A stretch of 64,000 nt of DNA, from positions 3,203,951-3,267,950 of the forward strand of contig JANAVB010003999.1 of NCBI GenBank assembly GCA_029216955.1, read 5' to 3'. The translations under genes and the position numbers were made by a program. The stretch is from Iris pallida. Taxonomy: Eukaryota; Streptophyta; Magnoliopsida; Asparagales; Iridaceae. The stretch's first letter is position 1, and every line of letters starts with the position of its first letter. Below the pieces are notes generated by a model, which saw only the letters and a list, made by a program, of their open reading frames with translations, had not been told where the DNA came from and made no database searches. This document shows, one piece after another, positions 22,725-34,805 of this stretch.

Positions 22725-25700
22725 TTTATTACCCCCAGTTTTTGAATTAGGGGTATTTTCGTCATTTTCTAAGTTTTATAATTTTTAGGAATTTTATTTG
22801 ATTTTATAGGATTTTTAGGGATTTGGTTGATTTAGTTTAAATTTTATCCAATTTGGACTTAAGTTGGAGACCCGGGTAGTCTGGACGCTAGTGGGACCCA
22901 CATACTAGCTGGGCTTGGCCCACATGCCATCCTAACTAGGCTAGAAACCATAAACCATACTTCCATGGCTTAACTAGTCATTTAGAGGCTTAATTAGTCA
23001 TTTTGAAATTGAACCAAAACTGTCACCCTCATTTCCCGTATTTTTCGTATTTCGTATTTATACTCGTATCTGGATTTTTGGTATGTATTTTTATTTTTCT
23101 CAACTTGTGAAATTTCAGTATTTCTTGTATTTTGGTTTTTTGGCATGGCTTGGTTTTATTTGGGGTTGGTTCGGTTTGGTTCGGTTTTATGTGTTGGAAC
23201 ACCCTAGCCCTATGTTACCCCTCAACCCACCACAACTCCCCCTCTTTATATCCCCACCTACCACTCTCTCTCCTCATAAACACCATTAATTTCCTTCTTA
23301 TTCTTCTTCTTCTCCTTCCTCCACAACTCTCCTAACCCTAGGCAAGTGCATCTTGCCACTACATGAGGACCCTCTTTTCTTTGTCCATTTGCTAGTTTAG
23401 GACATGGAGATCAACATTAGTTCTTAGATTTTTATGATTTGGAGTCTCTGTTGATGTAGATCTAAGTTATTGCTATTTTTGGATTTTACATGTTTTGATC
23501 CATTTTGGTTGGTTTTCTTTGAGTTCTGATGTTTCCATGTGGAAGAGCTTTCAGTTTCACTCCAGTTGGAGCCTTGAAAATCCGGATTTGGAGTTCGGAT
23601 GGCCAAGTTATGAACTTTTGAAGTTTTGGTTTCAGCCATGTGTTCTTGCTGTTTGGAGAAGACTGTGAGCAGTATGCAGAGCTGTTTAACTCACGCACAC
23701 TGAGCTACGCGCGCTCTTTAGCGCTGCGTACGCAGACTTGAGTACGTTTCCTGTTGGAAGCGTGTCTCCTTGAGCGTGCGTGACTTTCACGTACACTGCC
23801 TCCCTTGAGCGTGCGTGACTTTTCATGCAGCGCTCCCTGTAGCGTGCGTGAATTTTCATGCAGCGCTCCCTGTAGCGCGCGTGACTTTCACGTATGCTGC
23901 TTCCTTGAGCGTGCGTGACTTTCACATATGCTGCTTCCTTGAGCGTGCGTGACTTTCACGTATGCTGCTTCCTTTAGCGTGCGTGACTTTCACGTACACT
24001 GCCTCCCTTGAGCGTGCGTGACTTTTCATGCAGCGCTCCCTGTAGCGTGCGTGACTTTCACGTATGCTGCTTCCTTGAGCGTGCGTGACTTTCACGTATG
24101 CTGCTTCCTTGAGCGTGCGTGACTTTCACGCAGCTGCTCCCTGTAGCGTGCGTGACTTTCACGTATACTGCTCCCTGTAGCATGTGTGACTTTCACGTAC
24201 ACTGCTCCTGTAGCGTGCGTGACTTTCATCTATGCTGCTCTCTCAGCGTGCGTGACTTTTCGTACGCTGCTTCCCTGACCCCCTTGCTTAACCCATTAGC
24301 TCTTGGAGTTTTGGTCTTATTTCTTTAAGCTTGGCTTTTCTATTGTCCTGTATATTGATATTTTATTAGATATTTTACGTCCATTTTATATCCTTACGCC
24401 TTTTGTCATGAACTTGATTTTACTTAATATGTTTGGTATGACTATTGTACATGGCTTGGTATGACAAGGAACTAGCATAACACGACAGTGACCCGTAGTA
24501 GTGCACTCATGACATGACCAACCTGACATGATAGTGGCCCGTCGTGGCGCACTTCTAACAAGTACCCTGACATGATTTATCTTGATAACTTAACTTGACT
24601 TGCCTTGACACCGTGGGTGATTCTTTCTTGCTTGATTGTTAAATCCACTTGTCCTGTCTTGCATCATGTCTAGGATGGGACTCCTGAGTACCACGGTCAG
24701 GAGTACCTACTAAAATGGATTAAGGTTAATAACTAGAATAACATAGTAGTCATGAAGAGATTGACACAGCTACAGGCAATCCCGTTACCTGGGCGCTCTT
24801 GGGATCTGTAGCCTGCCGTCGAGTAGGGCACATTTCCAGCGCACCGTCGAGTGTTGCACCCTCTAAGTCACCTAAGGGTACATTTGTCTCCTGGACGATG
24901 TACCCACCTGAATTCAACCCTAATCTTTCGTCCTGGGTAACCTGGATGGTCTGCAGGGCTTGTGGCTGTGGAACAATCTCACTGCATCTTGTTAGTAATT
25001 AGGTCTGTGATAACCCTAGTTAGTTAAAGTAGTAAGCCGTAGGATCTGCTTGGCCGTGATTGATTGAATGAGGTATAACCAGTCTAGTCATGTCTTGATC
25101 CCATGCAAGATTGCTTCCTGTCTTGATTACTTACATTATTATCTTGCCGATAAATGGTGGAAAACCAAGTTCTGTTCAGATGAAGGGTTACAACCCCGGT
25201 CCTTGTTTGGTTTACGGGTTGTAACCTGGCTATCGGAATAGTTCCATGGTTATCTCGTCGTATATCATCCTGACATGTTTTCATTAGTTTTAATTTTAAT
25301 ATTAGATTTTCTTGTGCAGATTGCTGACTTTTGTTCTTATTTCGTGGCCCCCTTGTGGTACTTGCTCTTTCTGGGGTTGACCCAGCTGGTTTTGTGTGGC
25401 CAAATTTCGGAACAGCTCCCGAGGATCTACCAAGCTTCCAGCCCAATGGTGGCGACTAGAAGGAACCCGGGCTACGAGTGGGTTTTCTATTTTGTTTCGC
25501 TCACTCTACTGTAAAATTATTCTTTTGAGGCGTTTAGCCGACGAGCACCTGTTAGCTCGATGCACTTTTACTTACTGTCTGCCTACGGGCTGTAAACATG
25601 ATTAACAAATCCTAGGGTATGACTAAACTCTTGCTAGTCCTAACATTTTGTAACGACTAGCTTCATGATCAGCTGAATATGTGATATTTGGGACGCCTTA

Positions 25701-25916
25701 TTATTGTATATTTAATGATCGTATATCTTGTGACTTTACTTACTTGCTGTGATTGAGACATTAGGCTTGTTCATGACCATAAGAGACTGTTGGCTTGTAG
25801 TAAACCCTCATATATCTAGACAGCCGTGACCGTATATCGAGGTGGGTTCCATTTCAATATAAGTAGCTGGCTATGTCTGCCCCCGCTCTCCAGTATTCTG
25901 GTTCTGGGGCGTGACA
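22725..25916 (+). mobile_element. 3' LTR of family Y
   Basis: Starts TTTATTACCCCCAG directly after the pol-end purine run (a degenerate form of the usual TGTAATACCCCC start) and ends GGGGCGTGACA. Length is about 3.19 kb. It has no similarity that I can see to the X LTR preceding gag, so the element is a chimera or a nested pair joined by deletion. It holds a 34-bp minisatellite (23772-24276) and no coding region. Confidence 0.7.
23772..24276. repeat. GCGTGCGTGACTTTCACG minisatellite, about 15 units
   Basis: About 15 direct units of 33-35 bases in family Y LTR. Each contains the near-palindrome CGTGACTTTCACG and ends with a TGCTGCTTCCTTGA variant. Units differ by a few bases and fall into at least two subtypes (TATGCTGC and TGCAGCGC). 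Confidence 0.9.
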
Positions 25917-26287
25917 AAAACAAACCGAACCAAACCAAATCCAAACCAACCCAAACTAAGTCTAATGGGTGTGGAGGCCTAATGGGTCTCCACCCAAACC
26001 CATTAAACCCCCCATGGCCGGCCACCTATAGGCCATCCCCCTCCCTTTACTTCACTCCAAAGTAAACTCTCTCTCTCTCTCTCAATTTCATTCTTTTTGA
26101 GTTCTTCTTCTCCAAGAGATCAACCATTTAGGTATGTTCATTTAACCCCCATAAATTTCTCTTTATCATTTATTCCTTCACAATAAATGTAGAGGAGACC
26201 ATTCTCTACAATTTGACCCTAACTTTTATAGCTTTTCCCTAAAACCTAGTTTAAGGATTAATTATGGGTTTTTCCCTTTTAAGAGAA

Positions 26288-26780
<493 letters not shown>

Positions 26781-27755
26781 TATATAGATAGATTGCTAGA
26801 TAGTTAGATATATATTTATAGATATATATAGAGAGAGGGAATAAGAAGTAGCAGCAGCAGCTACTGCAGTAGCAGCAGCAGCAGTTAGCAGGGCAGCAGC
26901 AGCAGCTTAAGCACTAGCAGCAGCAGCAGTTAGCACTAGGAGCAGCAGCAGCAGTTAGCATTAGGAGGAGGAGGGGGGAAAGAATAAGAATAAGGAGAAG
27001 AAGAATAAGAAGAAGAATCAGAATCAGAAGTAGAAGAAGAAGAATAGGAAGAAGAATAAGAAGGAGAAGGAAAAAGAAGTAGGATAAGGAAAAGAATAAG
27101 AAGGAGAAGGAAAAAGAAGAAGGATAAGGAAAAGAATAAGAAAGAGAAGAATAAGGAGAAGGAAAAGAATAAGAATAAGGATAAGAAGAAGAATAAGAAT
27201 AAGAAGAAGGGAAGGAAAAAGGAGAAGGAGAAGGAGAAGGGAATGTAGGAAATCAAATTAGAGAGGGTTTGAGAGTGAATAGGATTTAGTGAAAGGGTGA
27301 AATTGAGTTCCGAGTGTCGGAACGCGTCCAAAATTGGATGAGACTTAGATTATGTGAATTAGATTTTGTGGGTAGGCTCCCGAGTTGAAATCGAGGTTTC
27401 GTGTGGGAGTAGGACGATGGTATCGCACGATATCATTGAGTATCTTGCGATACTCAAGATAATCGGTGATTCGGTAACATACGCCGTAAGATGGCCTGGA
27501 TGTCCACTCTACCTAGAAAGCTTGGTAGGTAATGATAGCGTAGGCTAGTATCCTACTACCCTAGGAAGCACGGGTCGAAATACCAAGCGTAGGTAGGCTA
27601 ACTTGGTATTGGACTAGGTTAGGAATTTACCTTTGTAAAGGGTAAATTTAAGGTATTGGCCTACGGCCAAGATATGGGTTTCGGAGTTCAAGATGGACTT
27701 GGATATGGGTTGTAAGGGTTGGTAATGGTTAGAAATAGTCGCCTAGATCTAGTCT

Positions 27756-28085
27756 TGACCTTGGTTGACCACGGTTGACTTTTTAGACCAAAAGTCAACC
27801 ATGGGTCAACACTTTACCCAATTTAGTCTCAAATTCCATTAGAGTTGAACAGTTGACCAAAGGTCAACCGTTAGTCACCATTGACCTACAGTTGACCTAG
27901 GGTTGACCTAGGGTTGACCTAGAGTTGACCAGAGTTGACCCGTTGACCAAAAGTCAACTGTAAGTCAACTTTTGACCTAGTTTGATATGGGTTAACTTCC
28001 AATGTTCTCCTATGACCAAGGTTGACCTAACTAGACTTTTCTTGACCTAGAATGACTTAATAGGATTTAAATTGATTTGACTTTA
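27756..28085. promoter_or_regulatory. W-box (TTGAC) array in X 3' LTR
   Basis: Second copy of the array at 16013-16340, with about 20 TTGACC/T sites and one added GGGTTGACCTA unit. Confidence 0.6.
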
Positions 28086-29308
28086 CTTTCTAATCATAGT
28101 ATTGATACATCTTGTTATCTATAGGTCCTCGAGGCGCTGCATTGGATCTAGTTGACATATTATATCATATCACAGGCGAGTACATTCTCTGATAACTTTT
28201 TTCCAATTTATGATAACTGTTATGATTCATGTACTTAGTGTAGATATACTTATTCCTGACACATGGTTCTCACGGATTGGTATTCCTGGATCTTGACGAG
28301 AGATGTTACTCCTTGTTAGCTTGGGATGTATTGTGCAAGGTCCCTTGTAGCTCTTGCACAATATATGGTCACCGATTCTAGAGAAGACTTGCTCCCTTCT
28401 CATAGAATCCCGTGCAGTGACGTGTCCTGTTTGGATCCATTCTACCAGTTGGGGTGGGGGAGTAGTAGCGTATGCCTGTGATCAAATCTATCCCGCATTC
28501 CCGAACAGTGTTAGTCATATACCGCACTTATGACTAGCCAGGCCAGTTACTTACAGGTGCCCAAGCCGATCACAAGTTGAAACTACTACTCACACACATT
28601 GGATAGATGGCTTACCCTGTTTTGTGTACATACCATGATCAGTTATACTTTCCTGTTCTAGCTCTAGCTCTACAGCTTACCATGCCATGATACATATATG
28701 TACACTCCATGATTTTATTGTATATGCTCTATTTACAGTCTTATGGCTTTTATTCTATCTTGAGATCTGTTATGAGATATATGTACTCGTTCTATCCTGA
28801 CCGGATATGTTGACAATGTTTACAGATGCAGAGGAGGACTATTATTGCACTTACTACGACCCACCGGACGTAGTAGGTTTAGAGACAGATACCCTAGATC
28901 AGCAGGGTGCAGTACCGCAGGGCGAGATACCGCCTATCCGGTAGATAGAGTAGGTTTTTGTACTGGACCTTGTCTCCAGTTACTCTTGGGACTGTTATTA
29001 TTTTGGCTTGTATTAGAGACTTTGGACTTGGACTTGTATATTCTTTGTGTTGGACTTGACATGTTATATTTTATTGTCGTGTTGTCTTTATCATTCAGTA
29101 TTTACTTTATCATTTTAGAGTTGTGATTGAATACTCATATATTATCATTGCTTGTCCTCCGTTCGGAGTTGACCATATTCTCAACAGGTTTTGATATTAT
29201 ATAAACTGTTGTTAGAGTAGTAAACCTACAGCGTTCCACGCCGTTTTTACAGTGAGGGCTGGACGTTGTTACGCACACATGCCCTTACAGCGGGTGCGGG
29301 TCGTGACA

Positions 29309-30889
29309 TTTACTGCTGGACACAGAGATTTTCTTACAGCTATCACTGCCGGTGTTGAGCCTACTTCATATCGCCAGGCCTTGTGAGATTCAAGCTGGCG
29401 TGCAGCTATGCAAATTGAAATACAGGCTCTAGAAGATAATGGGACATGGAGTCTTGTTGATTTGCCTCCTGGAAAGAAAGCATTAGGAAGTAGATGGGTG
29501 TATAAAATAAAGTACAAATTCGACGACAGTGTTGAGCGCTTAAAGGCACGGCTGGTTGTATTTGGTAATCATCAGGTTGAGGGGATCGGCTATTCAGAAA
29601 CATTTGCCCCGGTAGCTAAGATACCTACAGTTCGGGCGTTCTTGGCTGTTGCAGCTGTGAAAGGCTGGACTTTGCACCAGATGGATGTGCACAATGCTTT
29701 TCTTCATGGAGATCTGACAGAAGAAGTATATATGAAGTTGCTGCCAGGTTTTTCGCATAGTGAACCCAACAAAGTGTGTCGTCTGCGTAAGTCTCTATAT
29801 GGATTGAAACAGGCACCACGTTGTTGGTTCGCTAAGCTTACTGCTTCTCTGATATCCTATGGATTTATTCAATCACATTCCGATTATTCCCTTTTCTCTT
29901 TTTTTAAGGGGAAGGTAGAGTTGCATGTTTTGATCTATGTGGATGATATGATTGTGTCTGGTAATGACACAGGTGCTTTAGATGCTTTCAAAAAGTACAT
30001 TAGTTCTTGCTTTCACATGAAGGACCTTGGTGTGTTGAAGTACTTTCTTGGCATAGAGGTGGCTCGGAGTGCGGAAGGAATTTTCTTGTGTCAAAGGAAG
30101 TATGTTTTGGACATCATTTCAGAATGCAGTTTGTTGGGATCTCGCCCTGCTGGTTTTCCCATGGAGCCCAATCACAAGCTGGCAGAATCGACTAGTCCAA
30201 GGATGGCGGATGCAGAGACTTATCGGAGGCTGGTTGGGAGGTTGATTTATCTATCATTTACTCGCCCTGACTTGGCCTATGCTGTGCATATCTTGTCTCA
30301 ATTCTTACAGGAGCCTCGACAAGATCATTGGCATGCTGCTTTGAGAGTTGTCAGATATCTCAAAAATGCACCAGGACAGAGTATTCTTTTGAAAGCTGAT
30401 TATGATCTCCGTCTTTCTGGTTGGTGTGACTCCGACTGGGCAAGTTGTCCCTTGACTCGCCGCTCTGTTACAGGATGGTTGGTGTTTCTGGGGGGGTCTC
30501 CTATTTCTTGGAAGACCAAAAAGCAATCAACTGTTTTCCGATCTTCCGCTGAAGTTGAATACCGATCTCTTGCTGCACTTGTTTGTGAGTTGAAATGGTT
30601 GAAGGAGTTATTGGTGTGTTTGGACGTTCGCCAGAAGTCTGCTATGTCGGTGTATTGTGACAGTCAGTCAGCACTGCACCTGGCTCAGAACCCAGTATTT
30701 CATGAGCGCAATAAGCATATTGAGGTGGATTTGCATTTTGTTCGCGATGCTATTAGAGATGGCACCGTAATAGCCTCGCATGTTCCTACTTCTCAACTGG
30801 CTGACATCTTCACCAAGCCCCTTGGAAAGCAAGTGTTTGATTCTTTCCTTCCCAAGTTGGACATTTGTGACTTGCATGCTCCAACTTGA
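29309..30889 (+). pseudogene. pol: Copia element F pol fragment: RT and RNase H
   Basis: A Ty1/copia polyprotein reads from the first base after the X LTR. It is open except for TGA at 29384-29386, with 493 codons open from ATG at 29408. Landmarks in order: RT start (ALEDNGTWSLVDLP), AFLHGDLTEEVYM, YGLKQAPRCWF, the YVDDM active site, the RNase H motif CDSDWASC, and the terminal ADIFTKPLGK. Gag, protease and integrase are missing, lost when X inserted or in the later deletion to its left. It is less damaged than the other elements here. The short LTR suggests an Ale/Retrofit-like lineage, an inference only. Confidence 0.9.
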
Positions 30890-30896
30890 GGGGGAG

Positions 30897-31012
30897 TGTT
30901 AGATTATATTTGTAATGTAAATATGGCCCATACCCATAAGCCCAAATGTAGACACTATATATATATTGTACCAAACCCTAGCAATGAGAACAAGGCATTA
31001 TTATTTCCTACA
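30897..31012 (+). mobile_element. Short 3' LTR of copia element F
   Basis: Follows the polypurine tract GAGGGGGAG, starts TGTTAGATTATA and appears to end TTCCTACA, giving about 116 bases. An ATATATAT TATA-like stretch lies near 30957. No partner LTR is present, so the right edge is a judgement. Confidence 0.6.
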
Positions 31013-31098
31013 GATTGGGAGCCAGCACGCGCGTCCGCTCAATCCAACTGTCGTGGACGATGGGGCTCCACCGGAGCTCCCGATCCGCTCCCATAATA

Positions 31099-31129
<31 letters not shown>

Positions 31130-31622
31130 GCGCGTGCGTGCGTGCACGAGATATGAAGGCTTTCCCTACGAGAACAATTGTATTTGACAGCCCTGCTGTA
31201 ATATTAAAAAAAAAAAACATGGTGACAGCCCTCAGCTGCTGTAATATTAAAAAAAAGCAGCAGCAGATACATCAACCACATATAGACGCAAGCAATAGGA
31301 AAATCTCTCTAAATTCAAAGAACAAATATTCTTATTAGTGCATCATTATTTACAATGATCATTGCCCATAATCAGCTATTTTCTACTTTCATTCCTATTT
31401 GATTTCATACATGTACAAGGCCTCATGGATTTGGGCAATTTCTTGTCCCCAATATATCCTGCAGATATCTTAATATCTCGTACATTATCCATATTTGCAT
31501 TGGCATTATGGAGATTACGAGATATTGGCAATATGTGACATGCAGCTGCCACAAATACAAATACAATGAAACCTCCAACACTGGGAGCAACTATACAGGG
31601 ACATAGGGACATGATCAAAGGA
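31013..31622 (-). other. 3' flank and UTR of the phospholipase D gene
   Basis: Downstream of the gene's stop at 31623. It contains a (GT)n run (31099-31125), A-runs, and on the minus strand an AATAAGAATA-like polyadenylation candidate near 31330. A 95-codon minus-strand frame (31376-31663) overlaps the last exon in another frame and is not supported as a gene. Confidence 0.5.
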
Positions 31623-31866
31623 CTAGTGAAAAACTTGAGGTGAGACATAAAACTCGCTCTCAATAAATACCGGTCTCAAATCCTCCTCATGACACATGAA
31701 ATTTAAAGGAAAAGAAACAAGATGGCCCCTCACTGACTGCAATTTGTCGAGAGCGCCAATATTTTCGATATCTCCATTCTGATAAGATTCCGGAGCAATC
31801 CCTAGATCAATAGTTGTGTGCCCCAGTTTTTCCTTCCAGTATGATGTGCTTTGCCGGATTGAAGTT
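31623..31866 (-). CDS. PLDZ: PLD zeta last exon
   Basis: Completes the split Arg codon and runs [18 protein letters not shown] to the C-terminus YVSPQVFH and a stop at 31623-31625. The stretch after GIAPE lacks two residues (Lys-Leu) usual in this family, a harmless in-frame loss. Acceptor ATGTATGCAG after an 81-base intron. Confidence 0.93.
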
Positions 31867-34765
31867 CTGCATACATTAGATTCGTTATACGAAAATGGAA
31901 AAGAGTGGATGGTGAACCATAATGAAATGATTGTGTGACTGTAATACCTGGAGAGAATGAGATCATTGGGAATACACGAGAATACATCCTGGTAAATCAT
32001 GGTGTTTGTCTACTCAAGAAAAACAAAGGACTCCATAATTAGAATATCGCACAAGGTATTATACGTGTACGTGGTGTAACTTGGTTACAACCATAATCCA
32101 TTATTGGACACGAGAATTCGTGATTCAAACCACTGAAATCGATATATATAACTAATATGATCATCCACAACGAAAATCTTGATTAGAAAACTTCTAACTC
32201 ATGCATGAAGAAATCATCAAACGAGTGAAATTTCAGTTACAGAAATGAAGATGCCTCTTGATGCATGTATTGAAAATGTTCAACGCGCATGATTTTCATT
32301 TGTATACAAAAGGCATGGAAATCACTCTGACCAGCGTGCATCTTGCATTTTCCCAACAAACATTTTGGTAGGTGTAACCAATTAGCCATACCATGGAAGT
32401 ATTGAAGCAGTAAGTAATCAAAGCACTCTCGTGCAACATTGCATGCCAGTTATAGGAAGATAAGAAGCCATGCAAGCAATAAGGGAAAGCAAAAGACTAG
32501 AAACCGCTAGTTTCACAAATTGGCTTTAACCTTTATTCGAGATGACCTACACTAGAAATCGTTCATATAGAAATAGCCAACATATAATTGAAACAGACTC
32601 GGATAAATAGATGATTGAAGATGTCTTCAAAATGTGCAAACGTTTGAATGCACTGCATAACAGAAAACTGAGATTGAATTATTAGGTTAACACTGCAGGT
32701 ACACCTATTCAAAAAGCTATTAAACAGCACCACTTTTCAGTCAATTTGGTTGCTAACTTCTTAACAGATCAGAATATGAGAATTAATGGTCATAGTTTTT
32801 TCAGCACAATTACTTTGTTATTTCAAAGGGAAAGAATAGAAATCCCAGCCCATTCATTAGGGCGGAAAAAAATGAGCTGGCGTAATAGACCAATAATCCT
32901 CAGCATTGATACTGTTTCCATCATGATTGCCGCAGACTTCAATAAGGTAGGGCAAAATAGAGTTGGATAATCAATGATTAAAAATGAGGGACAAAGTACC
33001 AATTAGATTAACATGGTTACAGTTGTTGGCTATTTCTGAAGAAGAAAAAAGTACAAGCTGTAATCCAATTTGACTATCTAGTGGTAATGCTCTATGTAAT
33101 AACAATACCAAATATAGTCAAGATGTTAAAACTTTAAAAGGTGTCCCCATGCCACGAGCCTCTTGCTAATGCAGGGTCTGGCAAGGGTCAAGATGTCTGC
33201 AGCCTTCACCTCAATATAATCAAGATTCCGTGCAGAATATGTAGTGATATGCCAAACTTTCTAGTTTCTTACCTTTGCAGTAGCCATCCAGACGTCTTTG
33301 TAGGTTTTCTCCTCCACTGGGTCACTGATTCTGTCAACCTACAATAATATATTGAAAGTTCTCAAGGTGAAACAATTCTACAATTTATGATCCTTGCAAA
33401 CCTAGGTGCATTTTGATGTCGAAGGTGATTCAGACTTAAATCACATCTCATGAAGCTACTGGCTTTATAACACCATATAGACCTGTGTCAAATCAAATGA
33501 CTCAAACCCCACACATGATGAGGACAATGGGGGAAATCCAATGTTCCATGCAAAGTTTAATGACATCAAGTAGAGACAGGTCTGGGAATAGTGCACATGC
33601 TTGCGTATACAGGCTAATGTAGACTCCTTGAGGTTGATAAATGGCAACAGAACTACAAAGATTTAATAAGGAATCAGTGTTAAACATGAAAAGGTAAAAA
33701 TAAGGATAAAAGGACGTAGTAATCCTTCGTGCCCGAAGCAGGTGCACCATACGACTTCTAATACCCATGGCAATAAACGAAATAAAACCATTACGTCTTA
33801 ATCTTTCACATGATAAAACCAAATAGATCAAAGTAGGACACTGTATTTGCAAAAGTATACATAGTACGACTAGTGCAATAAGAACGTGTATACAACTATA
33901 AGCAATAAATGTGCCGGTGATTCTTAAACATAGAAAGATAAAAGATAACTTGAAGACGGGAAGTGCAGAAGCATAAGATATTCAAATACTAACCTCTCCA
34001 GAACGAAGACCAAGGTGTTCAGACCAGAGAGAAAGCCGAAGGCTAAGAGCAAATTTTCCAGCTCTCCATGGCTTTCCATTCATATATGAATGAACAAAAT
34101 CTTTATCTTCAATAACTACTCCAATCTGAGCAGAGGTACAAGACGAGGTTAAAAAAAAAAAAAAAACTGGACCATGCAAACAAAGTAATAAAGATAAATC
34201 CATGAGTTAAATGTATTTTATTCAACAATAACAAAAAAGTATTAGGAAGCATACATAACTAATGGAAACTACGAGGGACAAGCTTCCAGCAAAAAATGGT
34301 GTTCCATTTGTTCAATTAATTCCACTACGGTGAGGTGTCACATGTTATTTATTCCCGAACAAGTAAAGGTATGCAATTTTTTTTGTTGATTATCCATTAT
34401 CCTTGATTTACACCCTCCCGTCTAAGTTATTTCAATAAGATTTGAAGACAAGATCAAAGATGGTGAGAATTTCTGTCACCGACTACCTATGCTGTTTGGG
34501 GCTGTATTTGCTTATCCGCATAGGTCCAGGCAGACTACATGAAGATGTTAGGTAATTGCTTGTAATCAATTGTTTTTAGTAAACCCGTATGTTTGCAATC
34601 GAAGGCAACACTTAATGAGGAAAACCAGCAACATTGCTAATATCTTCATATAATTGAAGCCTAAGCTGCCAATTATTTCATGAATAGAAGTCAGCTGAAT
34701 TCAAAATAATTTGTTGACTTAAATCCGTCTTGAGGCAAAAATCAAGCATAAGGGTATGGGTTTGG

Positions 34766-34805
<40 letters not shown>

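Noticed and set aside
23772..24276. Array considered as CRISPR
   Set aside because: Units abut with no unique spacers and the context is a plant retrotransposon LTR.
31376..31663. 95-codon minus-strand frame with a hydrophobic stretch
   Set aside because: Overlaps the last PLD exon out of frame and lies in its 3' UTR; no supporting motif.
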